Shown: in pieces, positions 16,708 through 24,297 of the stretch
How positions within the stretch are numbered: the first letter of the stretch is position 1
How the letters are laid out: the number at the start of each line of letters is the position of its first letter
Assembly (NCBI GenBank): GCA_014238615.1
Contig: JABAAT010000037.1
Location: forward strand, 1 to 33,670
DNA from: Gammaproteobacteria bacterium
Lineage (GTDB): Bacteria > Pseudomonadota > Gammaproteobacteria > Porifericomitales > Porifericomitaceae
Direction of reading: 5' to 3'
DNA length: 33,670 bases
The notes under the pieces: model-generated
Seen by the model: the letters and a program-made list of their open reading frames with translations, nothing else
Database searches by the model: none
What the model was told of the DNA's origin: nothing
Translations under genes and position numbers: made by a program

Positions 16708-16731
16708 AATTCAGCAATCAATTCAGCAATC
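16708..16731. repeat. 12 bp perfect tandem duplication
   Basis: AATTCAGCAATC occurs twice in direct succession, in the prx6-pyrC divergent region about 36 nt upstream of the prx6 ATG. It could be a regulatory half-site pair or a simple slippage duplication. A second unrelated 12 bp duplication sits at 19999-20022. Confidence 0.85.
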
Positions 16732-16846
16732 AAGTTTTAGAAAGCCGGTTCAGAGCATCCGCATCCGCTTTCCGGCAACGTACCCGGTGCAGACCACGGC
16801 ACCAAGCCAACCTCTGTGTGCCAAGGCAGCCCCCAATACGATGTAT

Positions 16847-16852
16847 TATAAT
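16847..16852 (+). promoter_or_regulatory. Consensus -10 for pyrC
   Basis: A perfect TATAAT lies within the AT-rich stretch 16842-16870 upstream of pyrC. No convincing -35 is seen at 16-18 bp. Predicted transcription starts near 16859, giving a leader of about 70 nt. Confidence 0.45.
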
Positions 16853-16929
16853 CATAGTATATCTTAAAAAGGCTTCACCCGCTGTCGGCAGCTTGCGGAA
16901 CCGGCACCGGCGCCCCGGAACCGGACACC

Positions 16930-17976
16930 ATGCAAGCATTGACCATCCGCCGCCCGGACGATTTTCACCTGCATCTGCGCGACGGCGCCCTGTTGCGCGC
17001 CGTGGCCGGGGCCAGCGCGGCGCGTTTCGCCCGCGCCTTGGTGATGCCGAATCTGCAGCCCCCGGTGCGTAGTTGCGCCGAGGCCGCCGCCTACCGGGAA
17101 CGGATCCTGGCCGCGCTCCCCGCGCACACGGATTTCCAACCGCTCGCCGCCCTGTTTCTGCACGAAGACATGACGCCTGCCGAGGTGCGGAAGGCCGCTG
17201 CCGCCGAACACGTGCTCGGGGTAAAATACTACCCTGCTGGCGCCACCACGCACACACGGGCCGGGGTGCGCAGGGCGGAGCGCGTCTATCCCGTGCTGGA
17301 AATTTTACAGGAGGTGGATTTGCCGTTGCTGGTGCATGCCGAGGATCCCGCCCCGGAAGTGGACGTGTTTGACCGCGAGGAAGTCTTCCTGGAGCGGACC
17401 TTGGAGCCCCTGGTGCGGCACTTTCCAGCCCTGCGCGTGGTCCTGGAGCATGTCAGCACGCGCGCCGGAGTGGAGTTCGTGCGCTCCGGAGCGGAACGCC
17501 TGGCCGCCACCATCACCGCGCATCATCTGCTGCTGGAGCGCAACAGCCTGTTCCTGGGGGGCCGCCTGCGTCCGCATCATTATTGCCTGCCTCCCCTGAA
17601 GCGCGCCACCGACCGCGCCGCCCTGCGCGAGGCCGCCACCGGGGACTGTCCACGCTTCTTCTTGGGCACCGACAGCGCCCCACACCCGCGCAGCGCCAAG
17701 GAAAGCGCCGCCGGGTGCGCCGGCATCTACAGTGCCTGTGCGGCCCTGGAGCTCTACGCGCAGGTCTTTGAGCAAGGCGGGCGCCTGGAACAGCTGCAGG
17801 CTTTTGCCTCCGAGCGCGGCGCCGATTTCTACCGCCTGCCGCGCAATCAAGGCAATATCACCCTGGAACGGGTGTCCTGGACCCTGCCCTCCGCACTGCC
17901 CCTGGAGGAAGGCGGGGAACTGATCCCCCTGGCGGCCGGAGCCAACTGTCCATGGCGCATTCGGAAACCATCATGA
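16930..17976 (+). CDS. pyrC: Dihydroorotase PyrC
   Basis: Zinc amidohydrolase of pyrimidine biosynthesis converting N-carbamoyl-aspartate to dihydroorotate; 348 residues, the class II PyrC length. The metal ligands are visible: His13 and His15 in DDFHLHLRDG, the carbamylated Lys99 in GVKYYPAGATT, His136 in LLVHAEDP, His174 in LEHVSTR, and Asp248 in GTDSAPH. The N-terminal MPNLQPP loop is present. The 3' end overlaps the start of rnt (ATGA), so the two are translationally coupled. A TATAAT lies about 80 nt upstream. Confidence 0.96.
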   Translation: MQALTIRRPDDFHLHLRDGALLRAVAGASAARFARALVMPNLQPPVRSCAEAAAYRERILAALPAHTDFQPLAALFLHEDMTPAEVRKAAAAEHVLGVKYYPAGATTHTRAGVRRAERVYPVLEILQEVDLPLLVHAEDPAPEVDVFDREEVFLERTLEPLVRHFPALRVVLEHVSTRAGVEFVRSGAERLAATITAHHLLLERNSLFLGGRLRPHHYCLPPLKRATDRAALREAATGDCPRFFLGTDSAPHPRSAKESAAGCAGIYSACAALELYAQVFEQGGRLEQLQAFASERGADFYRLPRNQGNITLERVSWTLPSALPLEEGGELIPLAAGANCPWRIRKPS

Positions 17977-18623
17977 AGGAACCTTCGGAAAATCTCTACA
18001 TCGCCCAACGTTTCCGCAGCTTTTTGCCCGTGGTGGTGGACCTGGAAACCGGCGGCTTTGATACGAAAAGCAACCCCATCCTGGAGATTGCCGCTCTCAC
18101 CCTGCGTATGAATAAAATAGGCGAGCTGGAGCAGGAAACCTGCCTCCTGCGGTGCCTGAAACCTTTCCCCGGTTCAAGGATCGACCCCGCCGCGCTGGCT
18201 TTTAATCACATTGACCCGGACGACCCGAAACGACTCCCCATGGACGAAGGTGACGGCATCCGGGACGTGCTCAAGACGGTGCGCAAGGCTGTGCGCGACA
18301 CGGGCTGCACCCGGGCCATCCTGGTGGGACACAACCCCAGCTTCGACCTCGGCTTCCTGCGCGCCGCCATCCAGCGTAATCGCATCAAGCGGGATCCCTT
18401 CCACCCCTTCAGCACCTTTGACACGGCCACCCTGGCCGGCCTGGCTTATGGGCAGACCGTGCTGGCGCGGGCCGCAGAGGCGGCCGGCATGCACTGGGAT
18501 GAAGACCGAGCCCACTCCGCCCTGTACGACGCGGAGCGCACGGCTACCCTGTTCTGCACCATCGTGAACCGCTGGCACAAGCTGGGCGGCTACGCGCCGC
18601 CGCCGCCCGGTATCGCCGCCTAA
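17973..18623 (+). CDS. rnt: Ribonuclease T
   Basis: DEDD-family 3'-5' exoribonuclease that matures tRNA and other stable RNA 3' ends; 216 residues (E. coli 215). All catalytic acids are present: Asp23 and Glu25 in VVVDLETGGF, Asp125 in GHNPSFD, and Asp186 with His181 in AHSALYDAERT. The family blocks NPFHPF-like DPFHPFSTFDTATLAGLAYGQ and FCTIVNRWHKLGG are also seen. The start is the ATG at 17973, overlapping the pyrC stop as ATGA; the upstream in-frame codon at 17952 is not needed. The pyrC-rnt pair is common in Gammaproteobacteria. Its stop overlaps the convergent deaminase stop (CTAA). Confidence 0.96.
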   Translation: MKEPSENLYIAQRFRSFLPVVVDLETGGFDTKSNPILEIAALTLRMNKIGELEQETCLLRCLKPFPGSRIDPAALAFNHIDPDDPKRLPMDEGDGIRDVLKTVRKAVRDTGCTRAILVGHNPSFDLGFLRAAIQRNRIKRDPFHPFSTFDTATLAGLAYGQTVLARAAEAAGMHWDEDRAHSALYDAERTATLFCTIVNRWHKLGGYAPPPPGIAA

Positions 18624-19969
18624 ACCGCCTGCCCTGGAAACGGGCGCTCCCGGGCGGCGGCGATCCGCCCGCCCCAGCCCCGCGCTTCCTGTAGGATATC
18701 TTCCAAGTCCAAGGTCAACAGCCTCCCCTCCTCGAGCAGGAGTCGACCGGCCACCCAGACATGGCTCACCTGGGAGCGATCGCAGGCATAGATCAACTGC
18801 GAACAAGGGTCATAGACCGGCTGGGTCTCCGGGCGACGCAGATCCGCGATCACCAGATCGGCCTGCTTGCCCGGTACCAGCGAGCCGATCTCGCGATCCA
18901 GGCCCAGCGCCCGGGCACCCCCCAGGGTCGCGGCCTCAAGGACCTGGGCCGCCGGCAGCGCGCTGCTATCCTGCTCTCGCCATTTAGCCAGCAGCGCCGC
19001 ACTCCGCGCCTCTCCCAGCAGGTTCAGGTCGTTATTGCTGGCCGCACCGTCGGTGCCCAGGGCCACGTTCACCCCCGCCTCCAGCAGACGCTGCACCGGG
19101 CAAGCGCCACTGGCCAGTTTCAGGTTGGACTCCGGGCAATGCAGCACGTGCGCGCCGCGTGCCGCCAGCAATTCGATCTCCTGATCCTCAAGCTGCGTGG
19201 CGTGCACCGCCAGCAGCCTCTGATCCACCAGGCCCAGGTCATCCAGCCTGGTCAAGGGGCGCCGCCCGTGGATGCGCAGGGAATCCGCAACCTCCGTGGC
19301 GGTTTCCTGCACGTGCATGTGCAGGGGCAGATCCAGTTCCTCCGCCAGCGCCCGCATGCGCCGCAGGGAATCGTCGCCCACCGTGTAAGGCGCGTGCGGC
19401 GCAGAGGTGCAACTCAGTAAGGCGGAGCCATGCAGTTCGGCATGCACATCGCGCGCGCGCTCCAGGTATTGCTCCACGCCGGAAGCCCAGGCGCTGGGAA
19501 AATCGACCAGCAAAAGCCCCAGCACCGCACGCAGTCCGGCGCGGGCCGCGACGCGCGCGGTTTCGTCAGGGAAAAAATACATGTCATTGAAGCAGGTGGT
19601 GCCGCTGCGGATCATCTCAGCCACGGCCAGACGACTGCCGGCGGCCACGAATTCCGGACTCACCCAGCGTTGCTCGGTCGGCCAGATATGTTCCTCGAGC
19701 CAGGGGCGCAGCGGCAGGTCGTCGGCCAAACCGCGCAGCAGGCACATCGCCGCATGCGTGTGGGCGTTGACCAGCCCGGGGAACAGCACGCGGCCGGGCA
19801 AACGCAGGTGCTTCCGCGCCCGCCGGTGCCGCATTTCCTCCAGCGGTGCCAGCGCCTCGATACGCCCTTCCCGCACGGCCAGGACGTGGTCGCGCAAGGG
19901 CTCACGCGACTCCACGGGCAAAATCCACTCCGGCTCCAGAAGTAAGTCAAGTACAGGCTGTTCGGACAT
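18620..19969 (-). CDS. mtaD: TRZ/ATZ-family MTA/SAH deaminase
   Basis: Amidohydrolase-superfamily enzyme, 449 residues, most like 5'-methylthioadenosine/S-adenosylhomocysteine deaminases, which produce methylthioinosine or S-inosylhomocysteine. Metal-site motifs are FPGLVNAHTHAAMCLLRG (HxH), HMHVQETATEV, LAVHATQ, HCPESNLKLASG and the catalytic Asp in GTDGAASNNDL. The C-terminal beta-sandwich returns with IGSLVPGKQADLVIADL. The start is taken at the ATG at 19969; another in-frame ATG lies at 19987. It stands alone on its strand and converges with rnt. Substrate assignment within COG0402 is uncertain, so the gene symbol is provisional. Confidence 0.85.
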   Translation of the reverse strand: MSEQPVLDLLLEPEWILPVESREPLRDHVLAVREGRIEALAPLEEMRHRRARKHLRLPGRVLFPGLVNAHTHAAMCLLRGLADDLPLRPWLEEHIWPTEQRWVSPEFVAAGSRLAVAEMIRSGTTCFNDMYFFPDETARVAARAGLRAVLGLLLVDFPSAWASGVEQYLERARDVHAELHGSALLSCTSAPHAPYTVGDDSLRRMRALAEELDLPLHMHVQETATEVADSLRIHGRRPLTRLDDLGLVDQRLLAVHATQLEDQEIELLAARGAHVLHCPESNLKLASGACPVQRLLEAGVNVALGTDGAASNNDLNLLGEARSAALLAKWREQDSSALPAAQVLEAATLGGARALGLDREIGSLVPGKQADLVIADLRRPETQPVYDPCSQLIYACDRSQVSHVWVAGRLLLEEGRLLTLDLEDILQEARGWGGRIAAARERPFPGQAV

Positions 19970-19998
19970 CAATCGCGGCTTTCCCATTATCTAATTGA

Positions 19999-20022
19999 AA
20001 ACAACTCGGGAAACAACTCGGG
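19999..20022. repeat. 12 bp perfect tandem duplication
   Basis: AAACAACTCGGG occurs twice in direct succession about 30 nt upstream of the mtaD ATG. Its role is unknown; it could be a slippage product or paired half-sites. Confidence 0.85.
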
Positions 20023-20398
20023 ATAAAGTGTAATCCATGTCACTTCGTGACCATCCATGCACTTAGCCGCGGGTCCTGGACCTGGGGCCGCAGGCGCCTG
20101 CGGCTGCTGGAGCAGCCGGCACGAATGTCACCTGGAACTGGAGTCCACGGCCATGGCACGCGCCATGCGCGACATGGTGGTCGCCCCCCGGCCTCACTAT
20201 CGATCCGCACACCGACCTCCATCAAGAATGACGCGGCCGGAGACTTGGCCGCCTCGGCCAAGCGTTGCTCGAACCCGCCGACCCGCAGGCCGCACGACCC
20301 CCTCTTTGACATCACCCCGGAGGGCCCTGGTGAATGTGCTCGTCACCGCCACGCGTGCTTCCTCATGGGACCGTACAATGCACCCGGGCGGCATTCAC
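20023..20398. other. Non-coding stretch between mtaD and nagZ
   Basis: About 375 bp with no frame I would call a gene: the open frames are Arg/Pro-rich, overlap one another and lack start signals. It holds two overlapping structures. GCCGCAGGCGCCTGCGGC at 20087-20104 is a perfect 18 bp palindrome, and GGCTGCT-GG-AGCAGCC at 20102-20117 is a 7 bp hairpin. They share three bases, so they would compete. No terminator with a T-run was seen after nagZ. It could be a decayed gene, but I cannot name one. Confidence 0.5.
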
Positions 20399-21478
20399 TC
20401 AGGTGCTTAAACGCTCGCACCAGGCGCGCGCCGCGCGCCACCGCGGCAGCGCGCGCAACTCTTCCCAGGCGGGGGCTGCACCCCCGCGGAGTTCCTCGAG
20501 GCGCCCCCAGACCCGCGCCTCCAGCTCCTCCGCCTGCTTCCCCCGGCGCGGCTGTTCGGTGGCCAGTTCTTCCAGGCTTTCCCAGGCTGCCTCAGCGTCA
20601 TGGCACAACACCAGGAGATCACAACCGGCACGGCGCGCCGCGCGCACGCGCGCCGCGGGATCGCCCGCCGTCCGAGCCCCCGCCATGCACAGGTCGTCAC
20701 TGAAGATGAGTCCCTGGAATCCCTGCTCCGCACGTAGCAACCCGCGCAGGATCGCGGGGGAAAAGCCGGCCGGCCGTTCCGGGTCCAGGGCCTGGTAGAG
20801 CACATGCGCCGTCATGAGGGCGCGCAGACCAGCCCTCAGGGCACGCTGGAAGGGCAGTAGATCCTCCTTCAGGGCGGCGCGCGGGCGGGTATCCCGCGGC
20901 AGGATTTTGTGCGAGTCCCCCGGCACCCCACCGTGGCCGGGATAATGTTTGGCTACCGCGACCATACCGGCGGAATGCGCGCCTTCGATCCAGGCCAGGC
21001 CGAGCTCGGCCGTCGCCTCCGGACTTGAGCTGAAGGCGCGTGAGGCCAGCACTCCACCATGGCCGCGATCCAGATCCAGGATCGGGGCGAAGCTGAGATC
21101 CACCCCCACGGCGCGTAGCTCCGCGGCCATCAGCCAGCCCAGGGCGCGCGCCGCCTCCAAGGCTTGCGTACGCTCCCTGGAATACAGTGCACCCAGGGCC
21201 ACGGCGGCAGGCAAGGGGCTGAAGTCGCCGCGCAGGCGTTGCACCCGGCCGCCCTCCTGGTCCACCGTGACCAGCAACGACGGACTGCGCAGAGCGCGCA
21301 GTTCGGAGAGCAGCGCGGTCAGCTGGGCGCGGTCTTGAAAATTGCGCTCAAACAGAACCACGCCGCCGGCCCGGGGATGGCTCAGCAACTCACGCTCGGC
21401 AGGCGTCAGCCGGGGGCCCTCCAGGGTACACAGCAACGTTCCCGGAAACTCCTCCCCCGGGGCGACAACCGACTTCAC
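20399..21478 (-). CDS. nagZ: Beta-N-acetylhexosaminidase NagZ
   Basis: Cytoplasmic glycoside hydrolase family 3 enzyme of murein recycling that removes GlcNAc from GlcNAc-anhydroMurNAc-peptides. From a GTG at 21478 it has 359 residues (E. coli 341). Motifs are VTVDQEGGRVQRLR at about 70-83, the GH3 signature KHYPGHG at 177-183, the general acid/base loop Asp188-Ser-His190, and the nucleophile region IFSDDLCMAGA at about 258-268. The GTG overlaps the stop of the upstream permease (GTGA). The same frame runs open to 22033, but that part is permease DNA in another frame. Its coupling to two peptide-type permeases, and its proximity to a YkuD-fold enzyme and a binding protein, point to dedicated muropeptide uptake. 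Confidence 0.94.
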   Translation of the reverse strand: MKSVVAPGEEFPGTLLCTLEGPRLTPAERELLSHPRAGGVVLFERNFQDRAQLTALLSELRALRSPSLLVTVDQEGGRVQRLRGDFSPLPAAVALGALYSRERTQALEAARALGWLMAAELRAVGVDLSFAPILDLDRGHGGVLASRAFSSSPEATAELGLAWIEGAHSAGMVAVAKHYPGHGGVPGDSHKILPRDTRPRAALKEDLLPFQRALRAGLRALMTAHVLYQALDPERPAGFSPAILRGLLRAEQGFQGLIFSDDLCMAGARTAGDPAARVRAARRAGCDLLVLCHDAEAAWESLEELATEQPRRGKQAEELEARVWGRLEELRGGAAPAWEELRALPRWRAARAWCERLST

Positions 21479-22317
21479 GAGAGCCCGGCGCGCCGCGGCC
21501 CGGGCGCGCTCGAAGCGTTTCTGGATAGCCTGACATCGGCCCGGTCGCGCAACTGGTCGCCCATGATGTTGACACACAACACCAGGATGCAGATGGCCCC
21601 CCCGGGAGCCAACACCAGGTGCGGAGCCACCAGCATGTAGCGGGTACCCTCCAGGACCATGTTCCCCAGGGAAGGGGCGGGCGGCTGCACGCCCAGACCG
21701 ATGAAAGACAGGGTGGATTCCGCGATGATGACACCGGCCAGTTCGAAGGTCACCTGCACGCCAAGCGTGGCCGTCAGCAACGGCAGGATATGGCGTCTCG
21801 CCACGGTGAGCGGCGCCGTGCCCAGGGCATGCCCCGCCTCCACGTGCCCGGCACGCGCCAGGGCCAGGGTCTGGATGCGGGCCAGGCGCGCGAAACTCAC
21901 CCAGCCGGCGAAACACAAGGCCAGTACCGTGTTGAACAGGCCGGGGCCCAGAAAGCCGGTCACGGCGATGGCCAGCAACAGCCCCGGGAAAGCCAAAAAG
22001 CAGTCGATACAAAAGACCACCAGGCGATCGCACCAGCCGCCCAGGCGCGCGGCACAGATGCCCACCGGCAGGCCGATGAGCAGGGACAGGGTCACCACCA
22101 GCAAGGCGATGTACAGGGAATTGCGCAGGCTGAGCAGCAGCCGATGCGCCACCGGCCGTCCCAACTCGTCATGGCCCAGCCAGACCTCCGGGGAAGGCGG
22201 CGCCAGGATGCGCTCCAGCTGCACATGGTAGGGCTCCAGGGGCAGCAGGCCGGCGGCCAGGCTGAGCAATACCCAGGTGCCGAGCATCCACAACGGCAAC
22301 GCGCGCAGCAGCTTCAC
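21475..22317 (-). CDS. DppC-type ABC transporter permease
   Basis: Inner-membrane permease of the peptide/nickel/opine ABC family (DppC/OppC/YejE side), 280 residues. The start is a GTG at 22317 with GGAG 5 nt upstream, overlapping the previous permease stop (GTGA). After the first TM near residues 6-25 comes WLGHDELGRPVAHRLL, the conserved family block (GTDxxGRD-like). Membrane segments follow, then the EAA loop ALGTAPLTVARRHILPLL, and near the end ESTLSFIGLGVQPPAPSLGNML-like (here GNMVLEG), a hallmark of DppC. Its substrate is unknown; the neighbourhood suggests murein peptides. It couples to nagZ downstream. Confidence 0.92.
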   Translation of the reverse strand: MKLLRALPLWMLGTWVLLSLAAGLLPLEPYHVQLERILAPPSPEVWLGHDELGRPVAHRLLLSLRNSLYIALLVVTLSLLIGLPVGICAARLGGWCDRLVVFCIDCFLAFPGLLLAIAVTGFLGPGLFNTVLALCFAGWVSFARLARIQTLALARAGHVEAGHALGTAPLTVARRHILPLLTATLGVQVTFELAGVIIAESTLSFIGLGVQPPAPSLGNMVLEGTRYMLVAPHLVLAPGGAICILVLCVNIMGDQLRDRADVRLSRNASSAPGPRRAGLS

Positions 22318-23258
22318 CCTTGCTCCATGCGAATGCGCGGATCCAGGATCGCGCAGGCAATATCGGTGCACAGGTTCACGCTCACGTAAACCAGGCTGAC
22401 CAAGAGCACACAACCCTGGATCAGGGGGTAATCACGGCCCTGAATGGCTTCCACCATCAGCAACCCCACCCCCGGCCAGTCAAAGACCTTCTCGGTGACC
22501 ACGGCGCCAGTCAACAACGCCCCCAGCTGTAGCCCCAGGATCGTCAGCACCGGCAGCAGGGCGTTGCGCAAGGCATGATGCAGCAGCACCCGGGCCGGCG
22601 CCAGGCCGCGCGCGGTCGCGGCGCGCACGTAGTCCAACTGCAGCACCTCGAGCAAGGAGTTGCGTATCAGGCGCGCCTGCAGGGCGGCAAGGGCCGTGCC
22701 CAGGGTAAAAGCCGGCAACACCAGGGAGGACAGGCCGCGCATGCCGCCCACCGGGAACCAGCCCAAGTGATAGGCGAACAACAGGATCAACATGGGCCCC
22801 AGCCAGAAATTTGGGATCGCCACGCCCAGCATGGCAAACAACATGATGCCCCGGTCACTCCAACGTCCGCGCCGCAGGGCCGCCACCAGGCCCAGCGGCA
22901 TGGCCAGCAGGAAGCCCACCGCCAGTCCCGCCAGGGCCAGCCGCACCGTGCCGGGCAGGCGCTCCCTGATCAATCCAGACACCGAGCGGCGGTGGTGAAC
23001 GGATTCACCCAGATCGCCGACCGCCAAGCGCTGGTAGTAGTCGACCGCCTGCCGCCAAAGGGGGCGGTCCAACCCCAGGCGAACACGCAATTCCTGTCGA
23101 TCGGCGGATGATGCGCTCTCCCCCAGCATGACCTCTACCGGATCGCCGGGGATCACATGCGCGAGCAGGAACACCAGCATGCTCACACCAAGCAGCACCA
23201 GCGCGGCACCGGCCAGGCGGCGTCCCAGGTAAACAGACAATACGGCGCGTCCGCTCAT
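22314..23258 (-). CDS. DppB-type ABC transporter permease
   Basis: Inner-membrane permease of the DppB/OppB/YejB family, 314 residues from the ATG at 23258, which is preceded by GGAGGG at 8 nt. The N-terminal TM (about 13-35) is followed by HVIPGDPVEVMLG, then LGLDRPLWRQAVDYYQRLAVGDLGES, a family signature. The remaining TMs and the EAA loop ARGLAPARVLLHHALRNALLP follow, then VVTEKVFDWPGVGLLMVEAI and DYPLIQGCVL. It forms the partner of the DppC-type permease with a GTGA overlap. No ATPase gene is present in the window. No promoter is obvious in the 51-63 bp that separate it from the divergent two-TM gene. Confidence 0.93.
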   Translation of the reverse strand: MSGRAVLSVYLGRRLAGAALVLLGVSMLVFLLAHVIPGDPVEVMLGESASSADRQELRVRLGLDRPLWRQAVDYYQRLAVGDLGESVHHRRSVSGLIRERLPGTVRLALAGLAVGFLLAMPLGLVAALRRGRWSDRGIMLFAMLGVAIPNFWLGPMLILLFAYHLGWFPVGGMRGLSSLVLPAFTLGTALAALQARLIRNSLLEVLQLDYVRAATARGLAPARVLLHHALRNALLPVLTILGLQLGALLTGAVVTEKVFDWPGVGLLMVEAIQGRDYPLIQGCVLLVSLVYVSVNLCTDIACAILDPRIRMEQG

Positions 23259-23302
23259 CCCCGTGCCCTCCATGCAGGGACTCCAGCGCCCCCGGGAGGT
23301 TG

Positions 23303-23311
23303 TGCTAGAAT
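23303..23311 (+). promoter_or_regulatory. Extended -10 before the small two-TM gene
   Basis: TGC-TAGAAT fits an extended -10, followed by GGCGCG. The predicted transcript start near 23318 is only about 4 nt before the ATG at 23322 and lies after the ATG at 23310, so it decides in favour of the later start if the promoter is real. Confidence 0.5.
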
Positions 23312-23321
23312 GGCGCGTTTT

Positions 23322-23771
23322 ATGAGCATTTCGAACTCTATTGAGGCAGCCTGTCGGCTGGCAGTCCGCTTAGGGGGCGGCATCCTGTTATTGTTCGGCT
23401 TGGTGCTGAGCTGCGCGGTGCTGTGGGAAGCTTGGTCGATCTACAAGGATCCGGCGCGCATTGAGAATTTCAGCGCGGCAGTGGAACAAGGCATGCGGAT
23501 CGATGCCACCCTGTACCACCTGCTCGCCCCCAAATCCACGAACAACAACGATGCGGCGCTCCCCACTCCCACCGACAACGCCCTGGAGGAAGAGGAGGCA
23601 GTCAGAACCTCGTCCGCGAAGCCCGCAATGCCCATGCTGAGCATCAGCTACCTTCTGGGCTGCATTATCCTGCTGTTGTTGCTGCTGTTGATCGCTCACA
23701 TCGCGCTCTCCACGGTGCGCACCGGCGCGCAGTTGATCCTGCAACATTCCTCGAACGCATCCAAAAGCTGA
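23322..23771 (+). CDS. Small two-TM protein of unknown function
   Basis: A 149-residue protein I do not recognise. TM1 lies at about 16-38 (AVRLGGGILLLFGLVLSC). An extracytoplasmic or cytoplasmic region of about 65 residues follows, with a short acidic run (LEEEEA at 88-93). TM2 lies at about 106-130 and is a Leu-rich stretch, and a short basic or polar tail ends the protein. An ATG at 23310 with GGGAGG 10 nt upstream would add four residues. The extended -10 at 23303-23311 instead implies the 23322 start with an almost leaderless mRNA. It lies on the opposite strand, inserted between the YkuD gene and the permeases of the recycling cluster, and converges with the former. A link to murein uptake is only positional. 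Confidence 0.7.
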   Translation: MSISNSIEAACRLAVRLGGGILLLFGLVLSCAVLWEAWSIYKDPARIENFSAAVEQGMRIDATLYHLLAPKSTNNNDAALPTPTDNALEEEEAVRTSSAKPAMPMLSISYLLGCIILLLLLLLIAHIALSTVRTGAQLILQHSSNASKS

Positions 23772-23805
23772 GCCACCGCCGCCGCGCGCCGGCACCCGCT
23801 CAGCT
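23766..23805 (-). terminator. Terminator between convergent genes
   Basis: AGCTGAGC at 23766-23773 and GCTCAGCT at 23798-23805 form an 8 bp stem around a GC-rich 24 nt loop with internal pairing. On the minus strand it is followed by TTTT, fitting an intrinsic terminator for the leuA-to-ykuD transcript. The stop codons of both convergent genes lie in the stem arms. On the plus strand no T-run follows. Confidence 0.5.
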
Positions 23806-24297
23806 CTCCTCGATCAGCAACGGCGTACCCACCGGCACCCGGTCAAAAAGCTCCACCACGTCGGCGTTCGTCATGCGGATGCAGCCTTTCGACCCAGGCA
23901 TGCCCATGGGACTGTCGTCCGGGACACCGTGAAGATAGATGCAGCGCCGGTAGCTGTCCACCTCATCCCCCAGGTTACGGCCCGGCTCGCAGCCCCTGAG
24001 TCGCAGGATACGGGTCAGGATCCAGTCGCGCCGGGGATAACGCGCCGCCAGGGCCGGGCTGTATAATTCCCCGGAGGCACGGCGCGCCACGAACACCGTG
24101 CCGGGGGGACAGCCCGCGCCGAACTTCTCCACCACCTCGTGCAGACCGCGCGGGGTACAGCCGCTGTTCAGCCGTTCCCCCGCGCCGGAGCGCGCCGTGG
24201 ACACCCGGTAGTAGCGAGGCGCCTGGGCGTCGCACCGCAGTCCCAGGCGCTGTAACTTCAGGTTCAGGAACAACCGCGGCGTCACCGGCACGTTCAC
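23800..24297 (-). CDS. YkuD-fold protein, probable cytoplasmic L,D-carboxypeptidase
   Basis: A 165-residue protein of the L,D-transpeptidase (YkuD) family. The active site is intact: His123 in YLHGVPDD and SKGCIRM at 136-142 with Ser136, catalytic Cys139 and Arg141. The N-terminus (MNVPVTPRLFLNLKLQRLGL) has no signal peptide or TM, and there is no LysM or other wall-binding domain. A short cytoplasmic YkuD protein fits the ElsL/LdcV type, known in Acinetobacter and Vibrio as L,D-carboxypeptidases that trim recycled tetrapeptides to tripeptides. The nearby nagZ and peptide-type transporter support this. The GTG start overlaps the binding-protein stop (GTGA). A role in crosslinking is the alternative but would need export. 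Confidence 0.82.
   Translation of the reverse strand: MNVPVTPRLFLNLKLQRLGLRCDAQAPRYYRVSTARSGAGERLNSGCTPRGLHEVVEKFGAGCPPGTVFVARRASGELYSPALAARYPRRDWILTRILRLRGCEPGRNLGDEVDSYRRCIYLHGVPDDSPMGMPGSKGCIRMTNADVVELFDRVPVGTPLLIEES

Noticed and set aside
20047-20703. Plus-strand ORF across the mtaD-nagZ gap
   Set aside because: Arg/Pro/His-rich low-quality translation that runs antisense into nagZ; no motif and no start signal.
21479-22033. N-terminal extension of nagZ
   Set aside because: The open frame is out-of-frame permease DNA; NagZ homology begins at the GTG at 21478.
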